Of a stretch of DNA of 64,000 bases, positions 8,241 through 17,318 are shown one piece after another. Origin of the DNA: Tangfeifania diversioriginum (GTDB taxonomy: Bacteria > Bacteroidota > Bacteroidia > Bacteroidales > Prolixibacteraceae); contig CAMCBW010000021.1 of the NCBI GenBank assembly GCA_945873105.1, positions 1 through 64,000 on the forward strand, in the 5' to 3' direction. The position numbers and the translations under genes were made by a program. The notes below the pieces were generated by a model. It was not told the DNA's origin. It did no database searches and saw only the letters and a list, made by a program, of their open reading frames with translations. The stretch's first letter is position 1. Each line of letters begins with the position of its first letter.

Positions 8241-9236
8241 CTATTTCAAGATCTGCTTGATCTCAATATTCCGGTAGGACACCTTCCCGTGGTCGCCCTG
8301 CAGGTAGATGGGTCCGGGAATGAATTCATCGGGAGTGATGGCTCCGCCGGTGCAACCCAATGCCGGTTGGTTGTTGATGATGGTTTTGCCGTTAAGAACC
8401 ACTGTCACATGCCTGTCGCACAGGGTGATGTCCATGTCTTGCCACACTCCGGCGGCCTTTTCAGCCGATTCGGATGGGGTGATTCTGCTGTAGAGCGCTC
8501 CCATGTTGTGCGGATCCAGTTCTTTGCCATAACTGTCGACCACCTGAATTTCATAAATTCCACGCAGGTAGACCCCGCTGTTGCTGCCGGCCGGAACATT
8601 CACCTGGAGCTTCAGGTTGAAATCTTCGTATTTGTCAATCGTGCACAGGTTGCCATACTGAATGTGAGGTTGTCCCTCTTTCTGTACCGGATCGTTTACC
8701 AGAACTCCATCGACGACCGACCAACCGTTTACTTTTTTCTCTTCCAGCAGTTTCCAGCCGGCGAGATCTTTCCCGTTCAGCAATTTCACGGGTTTGCCAT
8801 AGACCAGTTTGGAGAGGTTGGGTGCTGCAGGCAGATCGGCTATTTTCTTCCCGGTAAAACGCATCTTATTCACACTGCCATCTTTTTCGGGGGAAATTAG
8901 CTCTCCGACCAGCTGATCAGCGTAAAGGGAGAAGCGGTACTGGGAACTTGCCATGTGCGTCCTTTTATTGTCGCGGACAAAATTCCGGGTACGGGTCACT
9001 ACCAGTGTCTCACCATCCATGTAAACGCTGGAAACCGGTTCCACACTGCCACCAAACCAGAGAAGGCTTGCATCGAGATATTTGTCCATCTGTTTGACCT
9101 CCAGCCAGCCCGCTCCACCGGGGAGGAAGAGCGCCCAGCGTCCCAGAAATGGTTTGGCAGAATCGATGGCTTTTGAAACATTCGGGAGGCTGAGCAACAG
9201 CATCAAAGTCCCGACCAGACTGATTTTTCGTAACAT
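8241..9236 (-). CDS. secreted DUF1080 (3-keto-disaccharide hydrolase-like) protein
   Basis: A 331-residue protein with a signal peptide (about 1-23). An N-terminal ~120-residue domain is followed by a C-terminal concanavalin-like DUF1080 domain (about 145-331): LLNGKDLAGWK opening, GSNSGVYLRGIYEIQV, WQDMDITL and GPIYLQGDHGKVSYRNIEI closing. Some DUF1080 proteins hydrolyse 3-keto-glycosides made by secreted glucose-3-dehydrogenase-type enzymes; others may only bind sugar. A strong terminator follows. The upstream gene on the same strand is a thioesterase 186 nt away with a minisatellite in between, so transcription may be independent. Confidence 0.85.
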   Translation of the reverse strand: MLRKISLVGTLMLLLSLPNVSKAIDSAKPFLGRWALFLPGGAGWLEVKQMDKYLDASLLWFGGSVEPVSSVYMDGETLVVTRTRNFVRDNKRTHMASSQYRFSLYADQLVGELISPEKDGSVNKMRFTGKKIADLPAAPNLSKLVYGKPVKLLNGKDLAGWKLLEEKKVNGWSVVDGVLVNDPVQKEGQPHIQYGNLCTIDKYEDFNLKLQVNVPAGSNSGVYLRGIYEIQVVDSYGKELDPHNMGALYSRITPSESAEKAAGVWQDMDITLCDRHVTVVLNGKTIINNQPALGCTGGAITPDEFIPGPIYLQGDHGKVSYRNIEIKQILK

Positions 9237-9304
9237 TTGATCGAAGTTAATTTTTAGTTGTGGTTAATAGAACTGTCAATCAAAGGTAAAGAAAAGTTTG
9301 TAGG

Positions 9305-9373
9305 GTTTGAAATGTTTGAAATGTTTGAAATGTTTGAAATGTTTGAAATGTTTGAAATGTTTGAAATGTTTGA
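9305..9373. repeat. 9-bp tandem repeat, seven perfect copies
   Basis: Seven head-to-tail perfect copies of gtttgaaat (9305-9367), then a partial copy (gtttga). The period is a multiple of three, so one minus-strand frame reads NIS repeats, but that ORF overlaps the thioesterase gene in another frame and is not believed. Degenerate runs of the same 9-mer occur at 13404-13439 and 15261-15296. Confidence 0.9.
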
Positions 9374-9422
9374 TTCATTAAACACTTTTTCAAACCCTAT
9401 AACCCCTTCAAACTTCGTTGTT

Positions 9423-9836
9423 TTATAGCAGTTGCTCGAATCCGGGAAGCGTATCGAGTTTGAAAGGTCGTCCCTTCCTAAGTCCGACTCCGGTAACTTT
9501 GGCATGTGATACCAGTCTGTTTTCAGGGAGTTTGAAAATGTCCTGTTCAAAAATCAGCCTGAGATGCCCCTCTTTCCGGGTGGTTACCGTTACTTTGAAA
9601 ATATCTCCGCTTCGGAGGGAGTATTTGTAATCAATTTCTACCCTTGAAACAATCAGGTCAATACCCTCTGCGTGGAGTTTTGCAAAATCAATCTTCTTCC
9701 CAAGCAGGAACTGGTGCCTGGCATGCTCGTAATAATTCTGGTAGACCGAATTGTTGACGATTCCCTGCAGGTCACATTCGTAATCACGGACCGAGAATTC
9801 CAGTTCGTAAGGGATGGCAGATGCACTATGCTCCAT
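9423..9836 (-). CDS. acyl-CoA thioesterase, 4-hydroxybenzoyl-CoA thioesterase/YbgC-type hotdog fold
   Basis: A 137-residue single hotdog-domain protein, normal length for the family. The start YECDLQGIVNNSVYQNYYEHAR is the 4HBT/YbgC active-site region; the usual catalytic aspartate falls at the D of CDLQG. DYKYSLRSGD and RLIFEQDIF form the central sheet. These cytoplasmic enzymes hydrolyse short- or medium-chain acyl-CoA; the precise acyl group cannot be told. The gene begins 17 nt after the tyrS stop on the same strand, so it is probably co-transcribed with tyrS. Confidence 0.88.
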   Translation of the reverse strand: MEHSASAIPYELEFSVRDYECDLQGIVNNSVYQNYYEHARHQFLLGKKIDFAKLHAEGIDLIVSRVEIDYKYSLRSGDIFKVTVTTRKEGHLRLIFEQDIFKLPENRLVSHAKVTGVGLRKGRPFKLDTLPGFEQLL

Positions 9837-9853
9837 TTTATGTTGTTGGGTTT

Positions 9854-11143
9854 TTATCCGGCAATCAGCAGAAAGTAATTCTTCTTTCCTTTTTGCACCA
9901 GCAGGTATTTTCCACCAATCAAATGGGTGGTATTGACCAGCAGATCCGCAGATTCGAGCTTCACCTTGTTGATGGACAGACCTCCACCGGCTATGGTTCT
10001 GCGAGCTTCTCCCTTGGATGGAAAGACTTCACTCTTTTCGGCAAGGAGGTCGATCACTTGGATCCCTTGCTCCAATTCAGCCATGGAAAGGTTGAATTGA
10101 GGTACTCCTTCAAAAATAGAGAGCAATGTCTCCTCGTCCAGCTTCCGCAAAGTATCTTCTGTCCCTTTGCCAAAAAGGATCTCGGAGGCTTCCACGGAAG
10201 TGTTGTAAGCCTCTTCCGAATGAACCATGCAGGTGACCTCTTTGGCCAGACACTTTTGAAGCAGTCGCAGATGGGGTGCTTCCAGGTGCTCATTTACCAG
10301 GCTTTCAACTGCCTCTTTGGAGAGCAGGGTGAAAATCTTGATGTATTTCTGGGCATCTTCATCGGAGGTATTGAGCCAAAACTGGTAGAATTTATAGGGA
10401 GAGGTGCGCTCGGGATCCAGCCAGACATTGCCCGATTCGGTCTTGCCGAATTTGGTTCCATCGGCCTTTTTGATCAGCGGACAGGTGAGGGCAAAGGCCT
10501 CTCCGCCCATCTTGCGCCGGATCAGTTCGGTGCCGGTGGTGATGTTGCCCCACTGGTCTGAACCTCCCATCTGCAATTTGCAGTTTTTGTGCTGGTAGAG
10601 GTGGAGGAAATCTGTTCCCTGTACCAATTGGTAGGTAAACTCTGTAAATGACATGCCTGTGCTGCTGTCTTCAATTCTCTTCTTGACAGAATCCTTGGCC
10701 ATCATGTAGTTGACGGTGATGTGCTTGCCGATGTCGCGGATGAAATCCAGGAAGGTGAAGTTGCTCATCCAGTCGTAGTTGTTGACCATCTCTGCAGCAT
10801 TGGCAGCGGTGGATTCAAAATCCAGAAATTTGGCGAGCTGTTTTTTAAGACACTCCTGGTTGTGGCGCAAGGTTGGCTCATCCAGCAGGTTCCGCTCCTG
10901 TGATTTCCCGGAAGGATCACCGATCATTCCTGTAGCTCCGCCCACCAGTACAATGGGCTTGTGGCCGGCTACCTGAAAATGTTTCAGCATCATCACCCCT
11001 ACCAGGTGTCCAATGTGCAGTGAATCAGCCGTGGGGTCGATGCCGACATAGGCGGTTGTCAACTCTTTGGCCAGCTGTTCATCTAATCCGGGCATCTTGT
11101 CGTGGATCATGCCTCTCCAGGATAGTTCTTCTACAAAGTTCAT
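9854..11143 (-). CDS. tyrS: tyrosyl-tRNA synthetase
   Basis: A 429-residue class I aminoacyl-tRNA synthetase that charges tRNA-Tyr in the cytoplasm. The HIGH signature is at residues 43-46, [10 protein letters not shown] (191-200) is the tyrosine/ATP-binding segment and the KMSKS-equivalent loop reads KFGKT (231-235). The C-terminal ~70 residues form the S4-like RNA-binding domain ([17 protein letters not shown]). Length and order match bacterial TyrS of the KFGKT subtype. It is the only clear core housekeeping gene in the window. Confidence 0.98.
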   Translation of the reverse strand: MNFVEELSWRGMIHDKMPGLDEQLAKELTTAYVGIDPTADSLHIGHLVGVMMLKHFQVAGHKPIVLVGGATGMIGDPSGKSQERNLLDEPTLRHNQECLKKQLAKFLDFESTAANAAEMVNNYDWMSNFTFLDFIRDIGKHITVNYMMAKDSVKKRIEDSSTGMSFTEFTYQLVQGTDFLHLYQHKNCKLQMGGSDQWGNITTGTELIRRKMGGEAFALTCPLIKKADGTKFGKTESGNVWLDPERTSPYKFYQFWLNTSDEDAQKYIKIFTLLSKEAVESLVNEHLEAPHLRLLQKCLAKEVTCMVHSEEAYNTSVEASEILFGKGTEDTLRKLDEETLLSIFEGVPQFNLSMAELEQGIQVIDLLAEKSEVFPSKGEARRTIAGGGLSINKVKLESADLLVNTTHLIGGKYLLVQKGKKNYFLLIAG

Positions 11144-11526
11144 TCGTTCTATTTTTTTGCCAAAAATAGTGCAATATTCCGGCTGGTGAAAATCGAATTG
11201 ATAATCAGGCGAAGTTTTCCGATCTTTGGGGTATCGAAGATAGTTTGAAATGTTCTTAGGAGCTGTTTAAAATTATTACTCAGAGTATTTATGACTCCTT
11301 GATGAAACTGAGTATTGCTTTGAAATTGTCGCTTTGTGCAAAATTTGCAAGAGAAAAAATGAGGTACACAGAGAGAAAATCGCTTGCGATTTTCCAACTC
11401 TGTGAAACTCCGGGGTTTCTCTAATGAAAATTCAAAATAGCTGAAATTTCTATTTGCTCTCTGTTTTTGATAAATAGTTAGATATTCTCTGTGTTATAAA
11501 TTTAAACTGTCTGTTAATCTATTTCA
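11144..11526. other. non-coding stretch between tyrS and GH29, with palindromic repeat
   Basis: No supported gene. It holds a single gtttgaaat unit (11243-11251) and a nested inverted repeat: outer arms cacagag/ctctgtg (11367-11373 and 11398-11404) around gaaaatcg/cgattttc (11375-11382 and 11387-11394). Fragments like ctctgtg recur up to about 11493, the style of decayed Bacteroidota intergenic repeats. It also contains the 5' flank of tyrS on the minus strand. Confidence 0.45.
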
Positions 11527-11572
11527 GAAACGTTTCCGAAAATAAAAACGTTTCCGAAAACGTTTCCGAAAA
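11527..11572 (+). promoter_or_regulatory. three operator-like boxes upstream of GH29
   Basis: The 15-mer aaacgtttccgaaaa occurs three times, beginning at 11528, 11546 and 11558, about 90-130 nt before the GH29 start. Its core aaacgttt is a perfect palindrome of the kind LacI/GalR-family regulators bind. Clustered copies at the head of a long enzyme operon suggest a sugar-responsive operator array. The cognate regulator is not in the window. Confidence 0.5.
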
Positions 11573-11660
11573 GAATTTGGTGCAGAAAGCGTTGATTTGG
11601 GTATTATGGTGCTAAATTTAGAGAATTAAAGTCCAAACTCTCTTTTTTAAGATCTGAAAT

Positions 11661-13355
11661 ATGCAAAAAATAGCTCTTTGCTGCCTGATAGCGCTTCTGG
11701 CAACGGTATCAATGGCACAAAACGGAGATGGTACTTCCGCATCCAAACAAAATGATCCAAAAATGCAATGGTGGAAGGATGCCAAGTTTGGCCTGTTTAT
11801 CCACTGGGGAATCTATTCAGTTCCTTCCGGCAGATGGGGCGACAAAACTACCTATGGTGAATGGATCATGCACCAGGCAAAAATTCCGCGGGCTGAGTAT
11901 GCTGCCCTGGCCAAACAGTTCAATCCAACAGGCTTCAATGCCGAAGAGTGGGTCAAAATGGCCAAAGAGGCCGGACAAAAGTACATCGTTATTACCTCCA
12001 AACACCACGATGGGTTTGCCATGTTTGGGACAAAGACAGATGCCTACAACATTGTGGATGCAACCCCATTCAAACGTGATATTTTAAAGGAACTGGCCGA
12101 GGCCTGTCGCAAGCAGGGTATGAAGCTGGGATTCTACTATTCTCAGGCACAGGACTGGTACCATCTTGGCGGTGCAGTCTCAGGAAATGTGGAATGGGAT
12201 GAAACCCACAAGGGCGACATGGGTAAATACATTGATGAGATTGCCATTCCACAGGTAAAGGAGATTCTTGCCAATTACGGCGATGTGGCTGTTTTATGGT
12301 GGGATACCCCAACCAATATGACCAAAGAAATGACCATCAGACTGGCCGAATTGACAAAACCATATCCTAACCTGATTACCAACAACCGCCTTGGGGCCGG
12401 CATGGGCGGCGATTTGGAGACACCCGAGCAATTTGTTCCGGCTACAGGCTTCCCCGGCCGCAACTGGGAAGTGTGCATGACCATGAACGGGCACTGGGGT
12501 TACAATGCTTACGACGACCGTTGGAAAAGCACTGAAGATCTGCTTCAAAAACTGATTGATATCGCAAGCAAGGGAGGAAATTTCTTGCTGAATGTCGGGC
12601 CAAACCAATATGGAATTATCCCTGAAGTATGCCAGCAAAGCCTGCGCGAAATGGGTGTTTGGCTGAAGAATAACGGGGAGGCCATCTATGGTACAAGTGG
12701 AAGTCCGTTCCCCTATTTATCCTGGGGTCGTGCGACCCGGAAAGGGCAAACGCTTTACCTGCATGTTTTCGACTGGCCCAAGGATGGTAAGCTGAGTATC
12801 CCATTTTCCAATAAAATCGGAAAGGCTTATCTGCTGGCTGATGCAAAGAGGAACCTCAAAGTCACGTCAGGTAAAGATCAATCGACCCTGCAACTTCCTG
12901 CCTATGCGCCCGACAACATAGCTTCGGTGGTGGCAGTTGAATTTGTGGGTGAGCCAATGATCCAGTCCATCCCATCGCAGGGAGCTGCTGCGACGGTATC
13001 CTCTACCGTTCAGGGAACCAAAAGCCAGGCCCTCACCGACGGTGATCCCAAAACCAAATGGCAGGCCGCCAAGGGGGAGAAGAGTGCATCTGTCGAGATA
13101 GATTTGGGAAAACCAACTGCCATTCAGTGCATCTCGCTGGTGGAGCCCTGGCATCCGTGGAGTGGCATCCGTCAGTCACACGAGCTTCAATACCTCGTTG
13201 GTGCTCAATGGAACACCATCTTCACCACCGATACGGAGGGTACAGGATTGACCAGGAGTTTTGTTCCGGTGACGGCACAGAAATTCCGGCTGCTGATCAA
13301 AAATGAAAAGGAGCCACCGGCATTGCTGGAATTGCTCTTGTTCCGGGCAGAATAG
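11661..13355 (+). CDS. secreted alpha-L-fucosidase, GH29, with C-terminal discoidin-like domain
   Basis: A 564-residue GH29 enzyme that removes terminal L-fucose by a retaining mechanism. The signal peptide spans about 1-20. The catalytic barrel (about 25-360) shows FGLFIHWGIYSVPSG, YIVITSKHHDGFAMF and the nucleophile motif VLWWDTP with Asp215; GGNFLLNVGP closes the barrel. A region (about 435-564) resembling an F5/8 type C (CBM32-like) sugar-binding domain follows. It opens the plus-strand enzyme run, behind three operator-like boxes. It should act in the periplasm or at the surface. A second GH29 gene lies at the other end of the window. Confidence 0.95.
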   Translation: MQKIALCCLIALLATVSMAQNGDGTSASKQNDPKMQWWKDAKFGLFIHWGIYSVPSGRWGDKTTYGEWIMHQAKIPRAEYAALAKQFNPTGFNAEEWVKMAKEAGQKYIVITSKHHDGFAMFGTKTDAYNIVDATPFKRDILKELAEACRKQGMKLGFYYSQAQDWYHLGGAVSGNVEWDETHKGDMGKYIDEIAIPQVKEILANYGDVAVLWWDTPTNMTKEMTIRLAELTKPYPNLITNNRLGAGMGGDLETPEQFVPATGFPGRNWEVCMTMNGHWGYNAYDDRWKSTEDLLQKLIDIASKGGNFLLNVGPNQYGIIPEVCQQSLREMGVWLKNNGEAIYGTSGSPFPYLSWGRATRKGQTLYLHVFDWPKDGKLSIPFSNKIGKAYLLADAKRNLKVTSGKDQSTLQLPAYAPDNIASVVAVEFVGEPMIQSIPSQGAAATVSSTVQGTKSQALTDGDPKTKWQAAKGEKSASVEIDLGKPTAIQCISLVEPWHPWSGIRQSHELQYLVGAQWNTIFTTDTEGTGLTRSFVPVTAQKFRLLIKNEKEPPALLELLLFRAE

Positions 13356-13403
13356 GAAATGTCTGAAAGGGGAAAGTGGGAACAGAAATCGAAATTAAGT
13401 GGT

Positions 13404-13439
13404 ATTTTAAACCCTTCAAACATTTTAAACATTTCAAAC
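13404..13439. repeat. degenerate 9-bp repeat, four copies, inverted orientation
   Basis: Four degenerate units (attttaaac, ccttcaaac, attttaaac, atttcaaac), which are reverse complements of the gtttgaaat unit at 9305. They fill the gap between the GH29 stop and the FAD-oxidoreductase start. Confidence 0.7.
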
Positions 13440-13457
13440 CAACTAGTGACATACCAT

Positions 13458-15236
13458 ATGAGAACGAACTTACTTCTTTCAATCCTGATTATCACTGCAT
13501 TTCAAGTGGTTGCTGCCCCGGCCAAACAGTTGCTGCTGGAGGCCGAGAGTTTCCAGCAAAAAGGAGGATGGGTCATCGATCCGCAATTCTCCCTCCAGAT
13601 GGGCTCGCCCTACCTCCTGGCACACGGACTGGGTAAGCCTGTCGAGAATGCCATTACTACTGCTGCATTCCCTGCCATGGGCAGCTACCATGCATGGGTA
13701 CGTACCAAAAATTGGGTCCCCGGTAACTGGGAGGCTCCTGGTCGTTTTCAACTAATAGTCAATGGGAAAACTGTTCAAACAGTTCTCGGAACAACAGCAG
13801 GATGGAATTGGCAATATGCGGGCGAGGTTCTGGTCGATAAATTGGCCTCCACTGTCGAGTTGAAGGATTTAACAGGCTTCGAAGGCCGTTGCGATGCCAT
13901 CTATTTCAGTACCCTGAAGGTTGAACCCCCATCTGAACCACTTCAAATGGCCGAATGGAGGAGAAAAATGCTGGGTGAACCGGCAAAACCCAAAACAACG
14001 GTGAAGTATGATTTTGTTGTTGTCGGCGGAGGAATTGCAGGCTGTGCTGCAGCCATTGCAGCGGCTGAGCAGGGTCTCAATGTGGCGATTGTACACGACA
14101 GACCCGTCCTGGGCGGAAACGCCAGCGGAGAAGTCAGGGTTCATACCGAAGGCATCACAGGCTATACAGACCGGATTGTTTCACAGTTAAATACCAGTAA
14201 ATATTACGACAACGGATCTCCTGATGCATTGAGAGATGATGCGCGCCGGCATGCCAATATAGAGAAATACCCCAACATAACACTTTACCTCAATTTCAGG
14301 GCCTACCAGGCGGAGAGCTCGAAAAGCAAGGTCAAATGGGTGGATGCCAGGCATACCTCCACCGGAGAGACCAAACGTTTTTCGGCGCCGGTTTTTGCCG
14401 ATTGTACGGGCGATGGATGGGTTGGCTATTGGGCAAAGGCAGAATACATGTATGGACGCGAAGATTCGGCCAAATTTGGCGAGAGCTGGCCAAAATACGG
14501 AGAGTTGTGGAGTGCCGAAAAGGGGGACAACCGGGTGATGGGGGCTTCGGTACTTTGGCGCTCTTTTGATACCACGGCTCCGGTAGCCTTTCCAGAAGTT
14601 CCCTGGGCCTTGGGGGTGGCAAAAGGACACGCTGCTACAAAAGGGGTCTGGCAGTGGGAGTATTCAGACAACAACCTGAACCAGGTAGAAGATGCAGAAC
14701 AGATCAGGGACCATATGTTTCGGGCCATCTATGGCTCCTTTTACAATGCAAAAAAAGAGGAAGCCAACCATACCCTGGCATTGGAGTGGGTGGCTTACAT
14801 CGCCGGCAAGAGAGAGTCCAGGAGATTGGTGGGTGATTACATCTATACCTTCAACGATGAAAAGTACATGCGGAAATTTCCGGATGCTGTGGTGGTCGAA
14901 AAACGTGCTGTCGATGTGCATTACCAAGAGATTCTGAAGCATCCCCAGAAGCCGGATTTTCTTTCCGAGGCCATGTTTTACAAGATAGACCAATACTATA
15001 TCCCCTACAGGTCTCTCTACTCCAAAAATATCACCAACCTGCTGATGGCAGGTCGCTGTTTCAGCTGCTCCCATGTGGGCCTCGGCGGACCAAGGGTCAT
15101 GAACACTACCGGACAGATGGGTGTGGCAGTGGGATATGCTGCCGCGCTATGCAAAAAATACAGGGAGACTCCCCGCGGAATATACGAACGTCACCTGGAA
15201 GAGCTCCTTCAGCTGGTACAGGTCAGAGAACTATAA
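13458..15236 (+). CDS. secreted FAD-dependent oxidoreductase with N-terminal beta-sandwich
   Basis: A 592-residue protein from ATG 13458, chosen because the signal peptide MRTNLLLSILIITAFQ starts there; a longer reading frame to 13359 would add 33 residues across a repeat. Residues ~25-170 form a golvesin/CBM-like sandwich (LLLEAESFQ, GSYHAWVRT). From ~183 there is a Rossmann FAD-binding motif (VVVGGGIAGCAAA, then LGGNASGEVR) of the FAD_oxidored family, and the C-terminus has LLMAGRCFSCSHVGLGG. Members are common in Bacteroidota polysaccharide loci, and some are mislabelled xanthan lyase. An oxidation or FAD-assisted cleavage of a sugar is likely, but the substrate is unknown. Confidence 0.85.
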   Translation: MRTNLLLSILIITAFQVVAAPAKQLLLEAESFQQKGGWVIDPQFSLQMGSPYLLAHGLGKPVENAITTAAFPAMGSYHAWVRTKNWVPGNWEAPGRFQLIVNGKTVQTVLGTTAGWNWQYAGEVLVDKLASTVELKDLTGFEGRCDAIYFSTLKVEPPSEPLQMAEWRRKMLGEPAKPKTTVKYDFVVVGGGIAGCAAAIAAAEQGLNVAIVHDRPVLGGNASGEVRVHTEGITGYTDRIVSQLNTSKYYDNGSPDALRDDARRHANIEKYPNITLYLNFRAYQAESSKSKVKWVDARHTSTGETKRFSAPVFADCTGDGWVGYWAKAEYMYGREDSAKFGESWPKYGELWSAEKGDNRVMGASVLWRSFDTTAPVAFPEVPWALGVAKGHAATKGVWQWEYSDNNLNQVEDAEQIRDHMFRAIYGSFYNAKKEEANHTLALEWVAYIAGKRESRRLVGDYIYTFNDEKYMRKFPDAVVVEKRAVDVHYQEILKHPQKPDFLSEAMFYKIDQYYIPYRSLYSKNITNLLMAGRCFSCSHVGLGGPRVMNTTGQMGVAVGYAAALCKKYRETPRGIYERHLEELLQLVQVREL

Positions 15237-15260
15237 AATTCAACGAAGGGAAAGAGGATT

Positions 15261-15296
15261 GTTTGAAATGTTTGGAAAGTTTGAATTGTTTGAAAT
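15261..15296. repeat. degenerate 9-bp repeat, four copies
   Basis: gtttgaaat, gtttggaaa, gtttgaatt, gtttgaaat in tandem: the third locus of the 9-mer found at 9305 and 13404. It lies immediately before a 60-bp repeat array at the 5' side of the GH127 gene. Confidence 0.8.
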
Positions 15297-15299
15297 GTT

Positions 15300-15446
15300 C
15301 CCGGTCCCTGAGCGAAGCCGAAGGGAGGTAGTATTGCCGCATCCTATTTCAATACAAGTCCTGGCCCCTGAGCGAAGCCGAAGGGTGGATGTATTGTCGC
15401 ATCTTAATTCATTTCAAGTCCCGGTCCCTGAGCGAAGCCGAAGGGT
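15300..15446. repeat. 60-bp tandem repeat with REP-like core, 2.5 copies
   Basis: Units start at 15300, 15360 and 15420 (third partial). Each opens with the core ccctgagcgaagccgaaggg, a semi-palindromic motif of the kind dispersed as intergenic repeats in many bacteria. The remainder of units 1 and 2 is also similar (gtattg-cgcatc). The array keeps the reading frame open (PERSRR in translation) and stops exactly at the GTG proposed as the GH127 start. Confidence 0.85.
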
Positions 15447-17304
15447 GAGCGGTTGGTTCCCTCCAGTTTCCGCGATCCTTTTTTTCCTCTTTTTTTTGCA
15501 ACTCTCCGCCCGTTCGGCAGATACCAACAGACAGACTGTTACCCCCTTTTCAAACAGGGATGTTATCCTGAATGAATCTTGGATAAAGCAGCGGGAAAGG
15601 CTGAATACCGACTTCCTGGTAAGGCTGGATCCCGATAGGTTGCTGCACAATTTCAGGGTCAATGCCGGCATAAAGTCGGAGGCAAAACCACTGGAAGGGT
15701 GGGAGAGTCCCGATTGCGGATTGCGTGGCCATTTCACCGGACATTACCTTTCGGCTGCTGCCACCCTGGTGGAGAGGGACGGGGACCAGGTACTGGCGAA
15801 ACGACTCACCTACATGGTCGGTGCACTGGCCGAATGTCAGCAAAAGTTGGGTGGAAAATACCTGAGTGCATTTCCTGAAAAGGAGTTCGACACCCTGGAG
15901 CGGAAGTACGGCGGAGTGTGGGCCCCCTACTATACCTTTCACAAAATCATGCAGGGTCTGCTGGATGTTTATACCCTTACCGGTAACAAGCAGGCATACA
16001 GTATCCTGCTCAATACGGCAGATTATGTAAAATCCAGGATGGACCGGCTACCGGAGGCAGAGATAGAAAAGATTTTATTTACCGTTGAGGCCAATCCCAC
16101 CAACGAAGTGGGAGGGATGAATGAGGTACTTCACAACCTTTATGCAGTTAGCAAAGATCCGGTACACCTGGCACTGGCCGCTGTTTTTGACCGGAAATGG
16201 TTCAGTAAACCCCTTTCGGAGGGAAAGGACATCTTACCAGGATTGCACGCCAATACCCACATCGTGCTGGTAAACGGATTTGCCCGAAGGTTTGAGAATA
16301 CCAGTGAAACCTATTACCATGATGCGGCCATCCATTTCTGGGATATCCTGGTGAACCACCACTGCTATGTCAACGGAACCAGCAGTGGTCCGAGGCCGAT
16401 CGCCACAACACCAACATCCAGAATCGCCGAGCACTGGGGCGTTGCCGATCATCAAAGCGCCACGCTTACAGGCGAGATTGGTGAATCCTGTGTTACCCAC
16501 AACACCCAAAAACTCACTGCCAATCTGTTTCAGTGGAGTGCCTCACCCGACTATGCCAATGCTTACCTGAACACATTTTACAATGCCGTGCAAGCAGCCC
16601 AAAATAGCGAAACCGGTATGTCGGTGTACCATCTTCCCCTGGGATCCCCCAGGAAAAAGGCCTTCATGAAGGAGAATGACTTTAAATGCTGCAGTGGTAC
16701 GGGTATCGAAGCATATGCGCATCTCAACGCCAATATTTATTTCCACGATGAAGACAATATTTGGGTCAATCTTTACCTGCCTTCCCGGGTAACCTGGAAG
16801 GAGAAGAATGTAACCATCAGCCAGACCGGTAATTTTCCCGAAAACCCCAGGGTTGTGTTTAAAGTTTCCACCAAGGATCCGGTCAGATTCAAGATGAACC
16901 TGTTGATCCCATCGGGTACCAACAGTCAAACCAGGATTCTGATCAATGGTCAGCACTACAAAACTGCTGCCAAACCAGCCTCTTTCGCGACTATTGAAGA
17001 ACGAACATGGACAGATGGAGACTGGGTAACGCTGACCTTCGGCTATGATTTGGAAATCAAGCCGATGCCTGATAACCAAAACGTTGTCGCCATCTACCAT
17101 GGTCCGGTCTTGCTGGCCTTTCAAACGGAAAAGGAACTCATCCTGAAAGGTACGCCGGAGACCATTCTTCACGACATCGTAAAGGTGAAAGACAAATATG
17201 CTTTTGAATTGAAAAACAATGGGGTTAACTACCGGCTTGTGCCATTTTATCAAATAGCCGGAGAATCATATGGGGTTTATGCCACCATCCGAAATACATA
17301 TTAG
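15445..17304 (+). CDS. secreted GH127 beta-L-arabinofuranosidase-type glycosidase
   Basis: A GH127 (former DUF1680) enzyme, 619 residues from GTG 15445. The open frame extends to 15121, but that part is repeat sequence and the tail of the previous gene, and has no ATG near the signal peptide (SAILFFLFFLQLSARS). GH127 uses a cysteine nucleophile held by zinc; the ligands are seen as E347-x-C349 (GESC) and the pair C415-C416 (FKCCSGTG), matching E338/C340/C417/C418 of Bifidobacterium HypBA1. Known GH127 activities are beta-L-arabinofuranosidase and aceric-acid hydrolase. The repeat array at the start makes the true initiation site uncertain. Confidence 0.9.
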   Translation: MSGWFPPVSAILFFLFFLQLSARSADTNRQTVTPFSNRDVILNESWIKQRERLNTDFLVRLDPDRLLHNFRVNAGIKSEAKPLEGWESPDCGLRGHFTGHYLSAAATLVERDGDQVLAKRLTYMVGALAECQQKLGGKYLSAFPEKEFDTLERKYGGVWAPYYTFHKIMQGLLDVYTLTGNKQAYSILLNTADYVKSRMDRLPEAEIEKILFTVEANPTNEVGGMNEVLHNLYAVSKDPVHLALAAVFDRKWFSKPLSEGKDILPGLHANTHIVLVNGFARRFENTSETYYHDAAIHFWDILVNHHCYVNGTSSGPRPIATTPTSRIAEHWGVADHQSATLTGEIGESCVTHNTQKLTANLFQWSASPDYANAYLNTFYNAVQAAQNSETGMSVYHLPLGSPRKKAFMKENDFKCCSGTGIEAYAHLNANIYFHDEDNIWVNLYLPSRVTWKEKNVTISQTGNFPENPRVVFKVSTKDPVRFKMNLLIPSGTNSQTRILINGQHYKTAAKPASFATIEERTWTDGDWVTLTFGYDLEIKPMPDNQNVVAIYHGPVLLAFQTEKELILKGTPETILHDIVKVKDKYAFELKNNGVNYRLVPFYQIAGESYGVYATIRNTY

Positions 17305-17318
17305 TTAAATTTATTACC

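Noticed and set aside
9254-9550. 98-aa minus-strand ORF with NIS repeats
   Set aside because: It is a translation of the 9-bp tandem repeat and overlaps the thioesterase gene in another frame.
9821-10561. 246-aa plus-strand ORF
   Set aside because: Antisense to tyrS, which is complete and has both class I signatures.
15300-15446. CRISPR array
   Set aside because: Only 2.5 units, the spacers are themselves similar, the period includes related sequence, and no cas genes are present.
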